Positions 1 through 8,327 of a DNA stretch of 64,000 bases are shown here, in pieces; within the stretch, counting starts at the first letter, position 1, and every line of letters begins with the position of its first letter. The stretch comes from Streptomyces sp. NBC_00654 (GTDB lineage Bacteria; Actinomycetota; Actinomycetes; Streptomycetales; Streptomycetaceae). The stretch is from contig NZ_JAPEOB010000003.1 of assembly GCF_026341775.1 (NCBI RefSeq), forward strand, positions 682,001 to 746,000, given 5' to 3'. A program made the translations under genes and the position numbers. The notes under the pieces were generated by a model. The model saw only the letters and a program-made list of their open reading frames with translations, was not told the origin of the DNA and ran no database searches.

Positions 1-160
1 TCATCGGCTCGGGGGCGAGCCGGGAGAGCACTCCGAGCCGCTTCGGCTCCGGCAGCGGAACCGGCTGCGCGGCCGGCTTCGAGGCCGGTGGCGAGTCCGG
101 GGTGGATGCCTGTCGCGGCGTCGGACCGGGCTGCGGTTCCGGGGTCGTCCGGCTCGTCAC
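1..160 (-). CDS. nuoB2: NADH-quinone oxidoreductase subunit B, second copy (5' part only)
   Basis: Only the first 53 codons are in the window; the gene runs off the left edge. The GTG start overlaps the nuoA2 stop as GTGA, the usual translational coupling in these operons. The visible part is a Pro-rich N-terminal tail ending in KRLGVLSRLAPEPM, which resembles the leader of the second-copy NuoB proteins of Streptomyces. The catalytic Cys residues (CC, C, C for the N2 cluster) would lie outside the window. NuoB is the peripheral-arm subunit that hands electrons to quinone. The identification rests on position after nuoA2 and on the N-terminal tail, so it is likely but not proven from this fragment. 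Confidence 0.7.
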   Translation of the reverse strand, partial: MTSRTTPEPQPGPTPRQASTPDSPPASKPAAQPVPLPEPKRLGVLSRLAPEPM

Positions 161-552
161 GCCCATTCGAGGACGCCCTTCTTCCATGCGTAGAGCAGTC
201 CCACGGCCAGGAAGCCGAGGAAAATGAACATTTCCACCAGCGTCGTCGCACCGTATCCGGGGGCCGCGAATACCGTCGCCCACGGAAAGAGGAAGATCGA
301 ATCGACGGCGAAGATCACGTACAGGAAGGCGTAGACGTAATAGCGCACCTGTGTGTGCGCCCATCCCTCCCCGACGGGGTCCACACCGCACTCGTAGGTA
401 AGGAGTTTCTCCGGCGTCGGAACCACGGGCCTGAGCAGTCGGCCGGCCCCGAAGGCGACGGCGACGAACAGCACGCCGATCAGGGCGAGCAGTCCGACCA
501 CTGAATAGCTCTGGAAGTACTCCGACGCGAGAACGGTCGATTCGGTCCTCAC
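157..552 (-). CDS. nuoA2: NADH-quinone oxidoreductase subunit A, second copy
   Basis: A 131-residue membrane subunit of complex I. Three hydrophobic helices are visible, and the conserved family segment TYECGVDPVGEGWAHTQVRYY followed by YVIFAVDSIFLFPWA marks it as NuoA/ND3. The family's functional loop Cys (ECG) is present. The GTG start was chosen because a GAGGGG ribosome site lies just upstream; the protein length then fits the family (about 120-140). It is a diverged paralogue of the nuoA at 47.7-48.1 kb (VEMFIFLGFLAVGLLYAWKKGVLEWA against VEMLLFVLTVFVAYAYVWRRGGLEWD). It heads a second nuo operon that continues off the left edge, so this chromosome carries two complex I loci. Confidence 0.93.
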   Translation of the reverse strand: MRTESTVLASEYFQSYSVVGLLALIGVLFVAVAFGAGRLLRPVVPTPEKLLTYECGVDPVGEGWAHTQVRYYVYAFLYVIFAVDSIFLFPWATVFAAPGYGATTLVEMFIFLGFLAVGLLYAWKKGVLEWA

Positions 553-604
553 GTCCGCCCCTCGCTCCCTCGAACACACCGGTCCGGCCATCTGTACGCA
601 CGGG

Positions 605-632
605 AGTCTAGGCCCTGTTAAAGAACTGGTAA
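605..632 (-). promoter_or_regulatory. Possible promoter of the nuoA2 operon
   Basis: On the minus strand a TAGACT -10-like box lies 16 nt downstream of a weak TTACCA -35. A start there would give a leader of about 45-50 nt before the GTG of nuoA2. The -35 is poor, so this is a candidate only. The 174-bp divergent spacer must also hold the promoter of the sensor kinase on the other strand. Confidence 0.3.
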
Positions 633-726
633 GCAGCCGCGTCGCGCAACGGGGTGGGGTTATCCCTACTTCACGCCGCCCACGAGCCCCATGGCGTGCG
701 CGGTCGCGGCCCGGCAGGCTGGTCGT

Positions 727-1914
727 ATGACCATGAGCCCCTCTGCACCCGACAACGACCGGCCGCCACCCGCGCGCTTCGCCTTCGACCGGTGGACCTG
801 GAAGGAGATCGCGTACCTCCTGGCCAACCTGCCCATGGCGATTGCCGGTTTTGTCTACGCGGTGTTCCTGCTCGGTGTCGGCGTGGGGCTCTCCGTCACG
901 GTGATCGGTCTGCCTCTGCTCGCCGTGGGGCTCCAGGGCGCCCGGCTGCTCGGCCGGGCGGAACGGGGCCGGGCGCGGGCCTTGCTCGGTCTGCACGTCG
1001 AGGAGCCGAGCTCGATGGCGCGCAGCCGCCGGGACGCCGGGTTCTTCCCCTGGCTGTGGACGGGGCTGAAGGATCCGGTGGGCTGGCGGGCGCTGCTGTT
1101 CGCGTTCATCCGGCTGCCGTGGGGCATCGTGACGTTCGTGGTGACCCTGGTGAGCCTGTTCGTCCTGTGGCCGGTGCTCCCCTTCATCGCGCGGGCGCTG
1201 AGCAATGCGGACCGGGCGATGGTACGGGGACTGCTCTCGCCCTCCGACGAACTGGAACGCAGGATCGCGGAGCTGGAGTCGGACCGGGGGGTCGTCGTGG
1301 ACACCGCGGCGGCCGACCTGCGCCGCATCGAACGCGACCTCCACGACGGCGCACAGGCCCGACTCGTCGCCCTCGCCATGGACCTCGGCCTCGCCAAGGA
1401 AAAACTCACCGCCGACCCCGAAGCCGCCGCCCGCATGGTCGACGAAGCCCACGGCGAGGTCAAAGTCGCCCTCCAGGAACTCCGCGACCTCGCCCGCGGC
1501 ATCCACCCCGCCGTCCTCACCGACCGAGGACTCGACGCCGCACTCTCCGCCATCGCCTCCCGCTGCACCGTCCCCGTGAACGTGTCGGTCGAGCTGCCGG
1601 GGCGGCCCGCCGAGGCGATCGAGGGCATCGCCTACTTCACCGTGTCGGAACTCCTCCAGAACGTCAGCAAGCACAGCGGCGCCCGGTCGGCGTCCGTCGA
1701 GGTGTGGCGGGCGGCCGACCGCCTGCTGATCCAGGTGCGGGACGACGGGTCGGGCGGTGCGCGGATGGACGGCGGTACGGGGATGGCGGGTCTCGCGGAA
1801 CGCCTGGGGGCGGTGGACGGGCTGTTCGTCCTGGACTCCCCGGTGGGCGGCCCGACGACCGTCACCGCGGAGCTGCCCTGGCGCGACCGTACGGAGCACG
1901 CGAAGGCGGTATGA
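727..1914 (+). CDS. Two-component sensor histidine kinase (HisKA_3 type), copy 1
   Basis: A 395-residue membrane kinase. An N-terminal sensor region with two pairs of hydrophobic helices (about residues 30-75 and 115-150) fits the actinobacterial 'putative sensor' domain family. The HisKA_3 dimerisation/phosphoacceptor motif ERDLHDGAQARL carries the phosphorylated His. ATP-binding boxes follow: N box SELLQNVSKH, G1 RDDGSGG and G2 GTGMAGLAERLGAVDG. The ATG was chosen because the protein then begins just before the sensor region. It lies 352 bp before a paralogous kinase and 2 kb before a LuxR-type response regulator, all in one direction, so one or both kinases probably phosphorylate that regulator. 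Nucleotides 1270-1580 are identical to a stretch of the second kinase. The signal is unknown. Confidence 0.93.
   Translation: MTMSPSAPDNDRPPPARFAFDRWTWKEIAYLLANLPMAIAGFVYAVFLLGVGVGLSVTVIGLPLLAVGLQGARLLGRAERGRARALLGLHVEEPSSMARSRRDAGFFPWLWTGLKDPVGWRALLFAFIRLPWGIVTFVVTLVSLFVLWPVLPFIARALSNADRAMVRGLLSPSDELERRIAELESDRGVVVDTAAADLRRIERDLHDGAQARLVALAMDLGLAKEKLTADPEAAARMVDEAHGEVKVALQELRDLARGIHPAVLTDRGLDAALSAIASRCTVPVNVSVELPGRPAEAIEGIAYFTVSELLQNVSKHSGARSASVEVWRAADRLLIQVRDDGSGGARMDGGTGMAGLAERLGAVDGLFVLDSPVGGPTTVTAELPWRDRTEHAKAV
1270..1580 (+). repeat. 311-bp perfect direct repeat, copy 1 (inside sensor kinase 1)
   Basis: This stretch matches 3002-3312 at every base, with an offset of 1732 bp, and the match stops at both ends exactly (G/C at the left, C/G at the right). 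It encodes ELESDRGVVV through the phosphoacceptor helix to RCTVPV. Flanking kinase sequence is clearly diverged, so the identity looks like recent gene conversion rather than recent duplication. Confidence 0.97.
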
Positions 1915-2266
1915 CGACGGCTACGGCGCGGAAGAGCCGGGCCGAGGCCGTTACGGCGCGGAGGGCGCGGCCGAGGCCATTACGGCGCGGAGGCGTTGCG
2001 GCCCGACCGTGCCACCGCCACCACGCCACCACACCGCCGCCACGCCATCGCCCACCGGACCACCGCCCACCGCACCGCCGCGCGAGGGCACTGCGGCGGC
2101 ACCGGGGGTCTCCCCGTCCGCCCGGGGGGTGGGGAAAACCCCCGGGCGGATACGGAGACCCCCCTCATGGTGCGAGGCCCCCGCGGCCCCGCACCCTGGT
2201 ACCAGTTGAGAAGCCACATGCCGCGGAGAACGAGCCGCTGCGACAGAGACGGAACGGACGGACCTC
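1915..2266 (+). other. 352-bp spacer between the two kinase genes with two hairpins
   Basis: No convincing gene is seen: the open frames here are low-complexity His/Arg/Pro shadows. The left part contains an imperfect threefold repeat of TTACGGCGCGGAGG-like sequence (about 1920-1995). A perfect 12-bp stem (TCCGCCCGGGGG/CCCCCGGGCGGA, loop 10) spans 2117-2150. A second, weaker stem (GTGCG...CGCAC with GGCC/GGCC inside) spans 2170-2194, followed by a CTGGTACCAG palindrome. The first stem could terminate kinase 1 transcripts or regulate kinase 2. Confidence 0.6.
2117..2150. terminator. Perfect 12-bp stem hairpin after sensor kinase 1
   Basis: The arms are TCCGCCCGGGGG and CCCCCGGGCGGA around a 10-nt loop. 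There is no U-tract, as is common for Streptomyces terminators. It lies about 200 nt after kinase 1 and 117 nt before kinase 2, so a role as a leader structure for kinase 2 is equally possible. Confidence 0.5.
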
Positions 2267-3622
2267 ATGGCCACGGCATACGGACCGGACACGCGGGACC
2301 TCCAGAGGTCCGGTTCCGGCGCCGGGGACCACCCCCCGGTCAAGCACTTCCTCCCGGCCGCGCTGCGTGCGCCGCTGGAGGCACGGGCGTGGCGCGAGCT
2401 TCTGTACCTGATGCTGAGCCTCCCGATCAGCATCGTGCTGTTCGCCCTCTCGATCACCATGACCACGATGGGCTTCGGTCTGCTGATCACGTTCCTCGGC
2501 ATCCCGGTACTCGCGGTGGGGCTGGCGATGTGCCGGGGCTTCGGCGCGCTGGAGCGGATCCGGGCACGCGGGCTGCTGAAGCTGGACGTGGCGTCCCCCG
2601 AGCCGGCGCGGGGGAAGACCGGCGGCATGATGTCGTGGGTCGGCGCGGTACTGAAGAGCGGGGTGTCCTGGCGGCACCTGCTCTACTCGCTCCTGCACTT
2701 CCCGTGGGCGATCTTCGCCTTCGTCGTGGCCATCACGTTCTGGTCGGTCGGGTGGACGATGTTCACCTATCCGCTGTGGCACTGGGTCTTCCCGGCGTAC
2801 ACGGGTGCCGGCGGGATCCAGCTGTACGGCGACGACAACCACCGGATCTACCTCGACTCGCCCTACGAGCTGGCCGTGACCAGTGCGATCGGCCTGGCCG
2901 TGGTGCTGGTCACGCCGTGGGTCGTCCGGGGCCTGGTGTCCGTGGACCGGCTGCTGGTCTCCGGTCTGCTCGGCCCGTCCCGGCTGGCCACCCGCGTCAC
3001 CGAGCTGGAGTCGGACCGGGGGGTCGTCGTGGACACCGCGGCGGCCGACCTGCGCCGCATCGAACGCGACCTCCACGACGGCGCACAGGCCCGACTCGTC
3101 GCCCTCGCCATGGACCTCGGCCTCGCCAAGGAAAAACTCACCGCCGACCCCGAAGCCGCCGCCCGCATGGTCGACGAAGCCCACGGCGAGGTCAAAGTCG
3201 CCCTCCAGGAACTCCGCGACCTCGCCCGCGGCATCCACCCCGCCGTCCTCACCGACCGAGGACTCGACGCCGCACTCTCCGCCATCGCCTCCCGCTGCAC
3301 CGTCCCCGTGAAGGTCGAGGTGGACCTGACGACGAGGCCCGCCCAGGCCATCGAGGGGATCGCCTACTTCACGGTGTCGGAGCTCCTGCAGAACGTCAGC
3401 AAGCACGCACACGCGACCCGTGCCACGGTCGACGTCTGGCGGGCGGCGGACCGTCTGATGCTCCAGGTCACGGACAACGGACGGGGCGGCGCCGATGTGA
3501 CGTCGGGCAGCGGTCTGGCCGGTCTGACGGAGCGGCTGGACGCGGTGGACGGCATCCTCGTGGTCGAATCCCCGGTGGGCGGCCCGACCACCATCACGGC
3601 CGAACTGCCCTGGCGCGGCTGA
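2267..3622 (+). CDS. Two-component sensor histidine kinase (HisKA_3 type), copy 2
   Basis: A 451-residue paralogue of the upstream kinase. The sensor region is longer: helices near residues 40-75 and 125-165, an extracellular-looking loop (GAGGIQLYGDDNHRIYLDSPYE) and a further helix near 205-225. The phosphoacceptor motif ERDLHDGAQARL, N box SELLQNVSKH, G1 TDNGRGG and G2 GSGLAGLTERLDAVDG are all intact. The ATG was chosen for good N-terminal context, although no strong ribosome site is visible. The catalytic region shares 311 identical bases with kinase 1, while sensors and C-termini differ. This suggests two inputs with a homogenised dimerisation domain, which could permit heterodimers or a shared partner. 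The likely partner is the response regulator 320 bp downstream. Confidence 0.93.
   Translation: MATAYGPDTRDLQRSGSGAGDHPPVKHFLPAALRAPLEARAWRELLYLMLSLPISIVLFALSITMTTMGFGLLITFLGIPVLAVGLAMCRGFGALERIRARGLLKLDVASPEPARGKTGGMMSWVGAVLKSGVSWRHLLYSLLHFPWAIFAFVVAITFWSVGWTMFTYPLWHWVFPAYTGAGGIQLYGDDNHRIYLDSPYELAVTSAIGLAVVLVTPWVVRGLVSVDRLLVSGLLGPSRLATRVTELESDRGVVVDTAAADLRRIERDLHDGAQARLVALAMDLGLAKEKLTADPEAAARMVDEAHGEVKVALQELRDLARGIHPAVLTDRGLDAALSAIASRCTVPVKVEVDLTTRPAQAIEGIAYFTVSELLQNVSKHAHATRATVDVWRAADRLMLQVTDNGRGGADVTSGSGLAGLTERLDAVDGILVVESPVGGPTTITAELPWRG
3002..3312 (+). repeat. 311-bp perfect direct repeat, copy 2 (inside sensor kinase 2)
   Basis: Second copy of the identical tract in kinase 1 (1270-1580). 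Both copies are in the same reading frame and cover the phosphoacceptor helix and its downstream linker. Recombination between them would delete 1732 bp and leave one chimeric kinase with the first sensor and the second ATPase end. Confidence 0.97.
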
Positions 3623-3695
3623 ACCCGGCCCGCAGCGCCCCTCAGCCGACCCGCGGCCCCCTGCGGCCCCCGCGGCCCCTGCCCCGCCCCGGACG

Positions 3696-3739
3696 CCCGG
3701 TCCGCGGCGGGGCGGCGGGCTGTCCTGCCGCGGACCGGG
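3696..3739 (+). terminator. Probable terminator after sensor kinase 2
   Basis: The arms CCCGGTCCGCGG and CCGCGGACCGGG form a perfect 12-bp stem around a 20-nt loop, 74 nt after the kinase stop. An overlapping alternative stem (GCCCCGCC/GGCGGGGC, 3681-3713) competes with it. The rest of the 322-bp spacer up to the response regulator shows no gene and no clear promoter boxes. Confidence 0.55.
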
Positions 3740-3944
3740 CGGCCTCGCCGTGATCGCCCGCCGGGCCACCCGTACCACCACCTGGTGAAACTCCCGACAC
3801 GCTGCGTGTCCAGCCCCGAATCGGGGAAACCTCACCAAGTCGCACCCCCCTGTTCCCGGCGCCGCCCCATCCGCCCGCCGGTCCTGGGATGCTGGGGACG
3901 ACAGAAGCCGGACACACATCAACAACAGTGGGGGACACAGCGTC

Positions 3945-4616
3945 GTGGAGGACAGGGTGCGGGTGGTCATCGCCGAGGATTCGGTACTGCTTCGGGAAGG
4001 ACTCACCCGGCTGCTCACCGATCTCGGGCATGACGTCGTCGCGGGGGTGGGGGACGCCGAGGCGCTGATCAAGACCGTGGCGGACCTCGACGCGCAGCAG
4101 GCGCTGCCCGATGTCGTGGTGGCCGATGTGCGGATGCCGCCCACCCACACCGACGAAGGGGTGCGGGCCGCGGTGCAGCTGCGCAAGGACTACCCCGGGA
4201 TCGGGGTGCTGGTGCTCTCGCAGTACGTCGAGGAGCAGTACGCCACCGAGCTGCTGGCCGGAAGCAGCCGGGGCGTGGGCTATCTGCTGAAGGACCGGGT
4301 GGCGGAGGTCCGGGAGTTCGTGGACGCCGTCGTACGGGTGGCGCAGGGCGGGACGGCGCTGGACCCGGAAGTGGTCGCGCAGCTGCTGGGCCGGAGCCGT
4401 AAGCAGGACGTCCTGGCCGGGCTCACGCCGCGCGAGCGGGAGGTCCTCGGTCTGATGGCCGAGGGCAGGACGAATTCCGCGGTGGCCAGACAGCTGGTGG
4501 TGAGCGACGGCGCGGTGGAGAAGCACGTCAGCAATATCTTCCTGAAACTGGGCCTCTCCCCCAGTGATGGAGATCACCGGCGCGTTCTGGCCGTCCTCAC
4601 CTACCTCAGATCCTAG
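3945..4616 (+). CDS. LuxR-family response regulator
   Basis: A 223-residue NarL/FixJ-type regulator. The receiver domain (residues 1-125) has the acidic pocket ED at 10-11, the phosphoacceptor Asp in VVVADVRMP, and the Lys of YLLKDR. The C-terminal LuxR helix-turn-helix [45 protein letters not shown] is complete. The GTG start follows a GGGGGA ribosome site. Position directly after two HisKA_3 kinases makes it their probable phosphorylation target. Its regulon is unknown; the next genes, korAB, are one obvious possibility but no shared motif was found. Confidence 0.94.
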   Translation: MEDRVRVVIAEDSVLLREGLTRLLTDLGHDVVAGVGDAEALIKTVADLDAQQALPDVVVADVRMPPTHTDEGVRAAVQLRKDYPGIGVLVLSQYVEEQYATELLAGSSRGVGYLLKDRVAEVREFVDAVVRVAQGGTALDPEVVAQLLGRSRKQDVLAGLTPREREVLGLMAEGRTNSAVARQLVVSDGAVEKHVSNIFLKLGLSPSDGDHRRVLAVLTYLRS

Positions 4617-4865
4617 GGAACTGACACCCTGTCAGATCTGTCGCGGAAGTCGAGGACCTAGCACCAAAGAATGAGCACGCAGCGTTTCGGGTGAACGACT
4701 GGGGGGCTTGGAAATAATGTCAAATCGGGCCAAATGGGTGTCTCAAAAGGGCGTCCACCATATGACCGGTCCCTGGAGGGCGACCCCTGCGGAAGTAGGG
4801 TGGGCCCTGGGACCACCGGCGGGCCGGACGGTCCCGAACCGCCGCCCCGAGGGAGGTCCAGTTCA

Positions 4866-6821
4866 GTGACCAGCCAGGTCAGTAGCCCGGCCGAAAGGGC
4901 CGATGAGGCCGGCGAGGCCGTCGTCGGGGAGCAACGAGCCCCCCGGTCAGGAACCACAGGCGCCGACGGGAAAGAGGTCCGCCGCCTGGACCGGGTGATC
5001 ATCCGTTTCGCGGGTGACTCCGGCGACGGTATGCAGCTCACGGGTGACCGGTTCACCTCCGAGACGGCCTCCTTCGGGAACGACCTCTCGACCCTGCCGA
5101 ACTTCCCCGCCGAGATCCGGGCCCCTGCCGGGACCCTGCCGGGCGTCTCCTCCTTCCAGCTGCACTTCGCCGACCACGACATCCTCACGCCGGGCGACGC
5201 TCCCAACGTGCTGGTGGCGATGAACCCCGCCGCGCTGCGGGCGAACATCGCCGATGTGCCGCGCGGCGCCGAAATCATCATCAACACCGATGAGTTCACC
5301 AAGCGGCCGATGGCGAAGGTGGGGTACGCGACCAGCCCGCTGGAGGACGGCTCGCTGGAGGCGTACAACGTCCATCCGGTGCCGCTGACCACGCTGACGC
5401 TGGAGGCGCTGAAGGAGTTCGGACTCCCCCGCAAGGAGGCCGAACGCTCGAAGAACATGTTCGCGCTGGGCCTGCTGTCGTGGATGTACCACCGGCCGAC
5501 CGAGGGCACGGAGAGGTTCCTCCGGCAGAAGTTCGCGAAGAAGCCGGAGATCGCCGAGGCGAACGTGGCCGCGTTCCGGGCCGGTTGGAATTTCGGTGAG
5601 ACCACCGAGGACTTCGCGGTCAGCTACGAGGTGGCGCCCGCCACACAGGCGTTCCCCACCGGGACGTACCGCAACATCTCCGGGAACCTCGCCCTGTCGT
5701 ACGGGCTGATCGCCGCGAGCCGGCAGGCGGACCTGCCGCTCTACCTCGGCTCGTACCCCATCACCCCGGCCTCGGACATCCTGCACGAGCTGAGCCGCCA
5801 CAAGAACTTCGGCGTGCGGACCTTCCAGGCCGAGGACGAGATCGCGGGCATCGGCGCCGCGCTGGGTGCCGCCTTCGGCGGTTCGCTGGCGGTCACCACC
5901 ACCTCCGGTCCGGGCGTGGCGCTGAAGTCGGAGACCATCGGGCTCGCCGTCTCCCTCGAACTGCCGCTGCTGATCGTCGACATCCAGCGCGGCGGCCCGT
6001 CGACCGGGCTGCCCACCAAGACCGAGCAGGCCGACCTGCTCCAGGCGATGTACGGGCGCAACGGCGAGGCCCCGGTGCCGATCGTGGCCCCGCGGACCCC
6101 GGCCGACTGCTTCGACGCCGCGCTCGACGCCGCCCGGATCGCGCTGACGTACCGGACTCCGGTGTTCCTGCTCTCCGACGGCTATCTGGCCAACGGTTCC
6201 GAGCCGTGGCGGATCCCCGAGGTCGACCTGCTCCCCGATCTGCGGGTGCGGTTCGCCACCGGCCCCAACCACGAACTGGCCGACGGCACCGAGGTGTTCT
6301 GGCCCTACAAGCGCGACCCGCAGACCCTGGCCCGCCCCTGGGCGGTGCCCGGCACCCCGGGCCTCGAACACCGTATCGGCGGCATCGAGAAGCAGGACGG
6401 CACGGGCAACATCTCGTACGACCCCGCCAACCACGACTTCATGGTCCGCACCCGGCAGGCCAAGATCGACGGCATCGAGGTCCCGGACCTGGAGGTCGAC
6501 GACCCCTCGGGAGCGCGGACGCTGGTGATCGGCTGGGGCTCGACCTACGGGCCGATCACCGCCGCCGTACGCAGGCTGCGCGGCGCCGGACACTCCATCG
6601 CCCAGGCGCACTTGAGGCACCTCAACCCCTTCCCGAAGAATCTCGGCGAGGTGCTGGGGCGCTACGACAAGGTGGTCGTCCCGGAGATGAACCTCGGACA
6701 GCTCGCCATGCTGCTCCGGGCGAAGTATCTGGTCGACGCCCACAGCTACAACCAGGTCAACGGAATGCCGTTCAAGGCCGAGCAGCTCGCGACAGCTCTC
6801 AAGGAGGCCATCGATGCCTGA
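4866..6821 (+). CDS. korA: 2-oxoacid:ferredoxin oxidoreductase alpha subunit (gamma domain fused)
   Basis: A 651-residue subunit of the TPP- and CoA-dependent enzyme that oxidises 2-oxoglutarate (or a related 2-oxoacid) to the acyl-CoA and reduces ferredoxin. The N-terminal third is the gamma-type domain (RFAGDSGDGMQLTG...NFPAEIRAPAGT). The alpha domain follows (GNLALSYGLIAASRQADLPLYLGSYPITPASDILHEL, then FQAEDEIAGIGAALGAAFGG). The GTG start has a GAGGGAGG ribosome site 9 nt upstream; the first 44 residues are a disordered tail. The stop overlaps korB by 8 bp. Substrate cannot be read directly from sequence; 2-oxoglutarate is the usual assignment for the actinobacterial two-gene form. It supplies reduced ferredoxin in a neighbourhood rich in respiratory genes. 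Confidence 0.93.
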   Translation: MTSQVSSPAERADEAGEAVVGEQRAPRSGTTGADGKEVRRLDRVIIRFAGDSGDGMQLTGDRFTSETASFGNDLSTLPNFPAEIRAPAGTLPGVSSFQLHFADHDILTPGDAPNVLVAMNPAALRANIADVPRGAEIIINTDEFTKRPMAKVGYATSPLEDGSLEAYNVHPVPLTTLTLEALKEFGLPRKEAERSKNMFALGLLSWMYHRPTEGTERFLRQKFAKKPEIAEANVAAFRAGWNFGETTEDFAVSYEVAPATQAFPTGTYRNISGNLALSYGLIAASRQADLPLYLGSYPITPASDILHELSRHKNFGVRTFQAEDEIAGIGAALGAAFGGSLAVTTTSGPGVALKSETIGLAVSLELPLLIVDIQRGGPSTGLPTKTEQADLLQAMYGRNGEAPVPIVAPRTPADCFDAALDAARIALTYRTPVFLLSDGYLANGSEPWRIPEVDLLPDLRVRFATGPNHELADGTEVFWPYKRDPQTLARPWAVPGTPGLEHRIGGIEKQDGTGNISYDPANHDFMVRTRQAKIDGIEVPDLEVDDPSGARTLVIGWGSTYGPITAAVRRLRGAGHSIAQAHLRHLNPFPKNLGEVLGRYDKVVVPEMNLGQLAMLLRAKYLVDAHSYNQVNGMPFKAEQLATALKEAIDA

Positions 6822-7872
6822 CACCAACGAGCTGCTGCAGCTGGTGCCGAAGGCCGAGGCGAAGCAGTCCATGAAGGACTTCAAGTCCGACCAGGAAGTG
6901 CGCTGGTGCCCCGGCTGCGGCGACTACGCGGTCCTCGCCGCCGTGCAGGGGTTCATGCCCGAGCTGGGCCTGGCGAAGGAGAACATCACCTTCGTCTCCG
7001 GCATCGGCTGCTCCTCCCGGTTCCCGTACTACATGAACACCTACGGGATGCACTCCATCCACGGCCGTGCCCCGTCCATCGCCACCGGGCTCGCCACCTC
7101 GCGCCGCGATCTGTCGGTGTGGGTCGTCACCGGTGACGGCGACGCGCTGTCCATCGGCGGCAACCACCTGATCCACGCGCTGCGGCGCAATGTGAACCTG
7201 AAGATCCTGCTGTTCAACAACCGGATCTACGGGCTGACGAAGGGCCAGTACAGCCCGACCTCCGAGGTCGGCAAGATCACCAAGTCGACGCCGATGGGTT
7301 CGCTCGACGCGCCCTTCAACCCGGTGTCGCTGGCGATCGGCGCGGAGGCCTCGTTCGTGGCCCGCACGGTCGACTCCGACCGCAAGCACCTGACCGGCGT
7401 GCTGCGCGCGGCGGCCGACCACCCGGGCACGGCGCTGGTGGAGATCTACCAGAACTGCAACATCTTCAACGACGGCGCGTTCGAGGTCCTCAAGGACAAG
7501 GAGAAGGCGCAGGAAGCGGTGATCCGGCTGGAGCACGGGCAGCCGATCCTCTTCGGCGCCGAGGACGCGAAGGGTGTCGTACGGGATCCGGCGACCGGTG
7601 ATCTGCGGGTGGTCGCGGTCACCGAGGAGAACCGTTCGCAGATCCTGGTCCACGACGCGCACGCCGCCTCGCCGACCACGGCGTTCGCCCTCTCCCGGCT
7701 CGCCGACACGGACACCCTGCACCACACCCCCATCGGGGTGCTGCGCAGCGTCGAACGGCCGGTCTACGACAGCCAGATGTCCGAGCAGCTGGACTCCGCG
7801 GTCGAGCGCAACGGCAAGGGCGACCTGGCCGCGCTGCTCGCGGGCAACGACACCTGGACGGTCATCGGCTGA
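6814..7872 (+). CDS. korB: 2-oxoacid:ferredoxin oxidoreductase beta subunit
   Basis: A 352-residue TPP-binding partner of KorA. The TPP/Mg motif is GDGDALSIGGNHLIHALRRNVNLKILLFNNRIYG. Cysteines expected to bind the 4Fe-4S cluster are present (WCPGCGDYAVL, GIGCSSRFPYY and the later QNCNIFN). GMHSIHGRAPSIATGLA is a strong family signature. AAGGAGG lies inside the end of korA at correct spacing, and the genes overlap as ATGCCTGA, so translation is coupled. Full length for the family. A strong hairpin array follows the stop. Confidence 0.95.
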   Translation: MPDTNELLQLVPKAEAKQSMKDFKSDQEVRWCPGCGDYAVLAAVQGFMPELGLAKENITFVSGIGCSSRFPYYMNTYGMHSIHGRAPSIATGLATSRRDLSVWVVTGDGDALSIGGNHLIHALRRNVNLKILLFNNRIYGLTKGQYSPTSEVGKITKSTPMGSLDAPFNPVSLAIGAEASFVARTVDSDRKHLTGVLRAAADHPGTALVEIYQNCNIFNDGAFEVLKDKEKAQEAVIRLEHGQPILFGAEDAKGVVRDPATGDLRVVAVTEENRSQILVHDAHAASPTTAFALSRLADTDTLHHTPIGVLRSVERPVYDSQMSEQLDSAVERNGKGDLAALLAGNDTWTVIG

Positions 7873-7873
7873 C

Positions 7874-7893
7874 GGCGGGCCGGCCGGCCCGCC
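7874..7893. terminator. 20-bp perfect palindrome just after korB
   Basis: GGCGGGCCGGCCGGCCCGCC begins 2 nt after the korB stop. As RNA it would fold into a compact GC stem with almost no loop. Together with the larger hairpin 30 nt downstream it probably ends korAB transcription. Confidence 0.55.
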
Positions 7894-7920
7894 GGCCCCC
7901 TCACCGCGGACAGCGGCACC

Positions 7921-7962
7921 CGACGAGGCCCGGACCGGAACCTTCAGGTCCGGGCCTCGTCG
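7921..7962. terminator. Bidirectional terminator between korB and the HxlR regulator
   Basis: A perfect 16-bp stem (CGACGAGGCCCGGACC with its complement) around a 10-nt loop. The right arm doubles as the last codons of the convergent regulator gene and the stop codon sits at the loop edge. It can act on transcripts from both strands. Confidence 0.8.
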
Positions 7963-8309
7963 TACGCCTCGCGCGCCGCCCGCACCGCGTCCACCCGGCG
8001 CTCGGTCCAGCGCGCCAGCTCCCACACCTGCTGGGCGGCCTCCCTGCCCAGCTCGGTGAGCGAGTAGTCCACCCGCGGCGGGATCACCGGTTTGGCGTCC
8101 CGGTGGACGAAGCCGTCGCGCTCCAGCGTCTGGAGGGTCTGGGCCAGCATCTTCTCGCTGACGCCGCCGACCGTGCGGCGCAGCTCGCTGAAGCGGTACG
8201 AGCGCTCCAGCAAGGCGGCCAGCACGAGGACGCCCCAGCGGCTGGTGACGTGTTCCAGCACCAGGCGGGAGGGGCACATCGCCCGGTTGACGTCCGGGTC
8301 CCGACTCAT
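7944..8309 (-). CDS. HxlR-family transcriptional regulator
   Basis: A 121-residue winged-helix protein with the HxlR signature: a Cys near the N-terminus (RAMCPSRLVLEHVTSRWGVLVLAAL), then RFSELRRTVGGVSEKMLAQTLQTLERDGFVHRD and VDYSLTELGREA. The near-N-terminal Cys is often redox- or electrophile-sensing in this family. The start MSRDPD was preferred over an in-frame ATG five codons upstream because GGGAG lies 8 nt before it; the longer start cannot be excluded. It diverges from an NmrA-type reductase gene across a short spacer with an inverted repeat, the classic arrangement for a local repressor of a quinone-reductase-like gene. Confidence 0.88.
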   Translation of the reverse strand: MSRDPDVNRAMCPSRLVLEHVTSRWGVLVLAALLERSYRFSELRRTVGGVSEKMLAQTLQTLERDGFVHRDAKPVIPPRVDYSLTELGREAAQQVWELARWTERRVDAVRAAREAYDEART

Positions 8310-8327
8310 TTCACTTACTCCCATGCC

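Noticed and set aside
1915..2266. Possible extra coding sequence between the two kinases, starting from the ATGA at the end of kinase 1
   Set aside because: The frame is almost only Arg/His/Pro from GC-rich repeats, has no ribosome site and no recognisable domain; the hairpins better explain the region.
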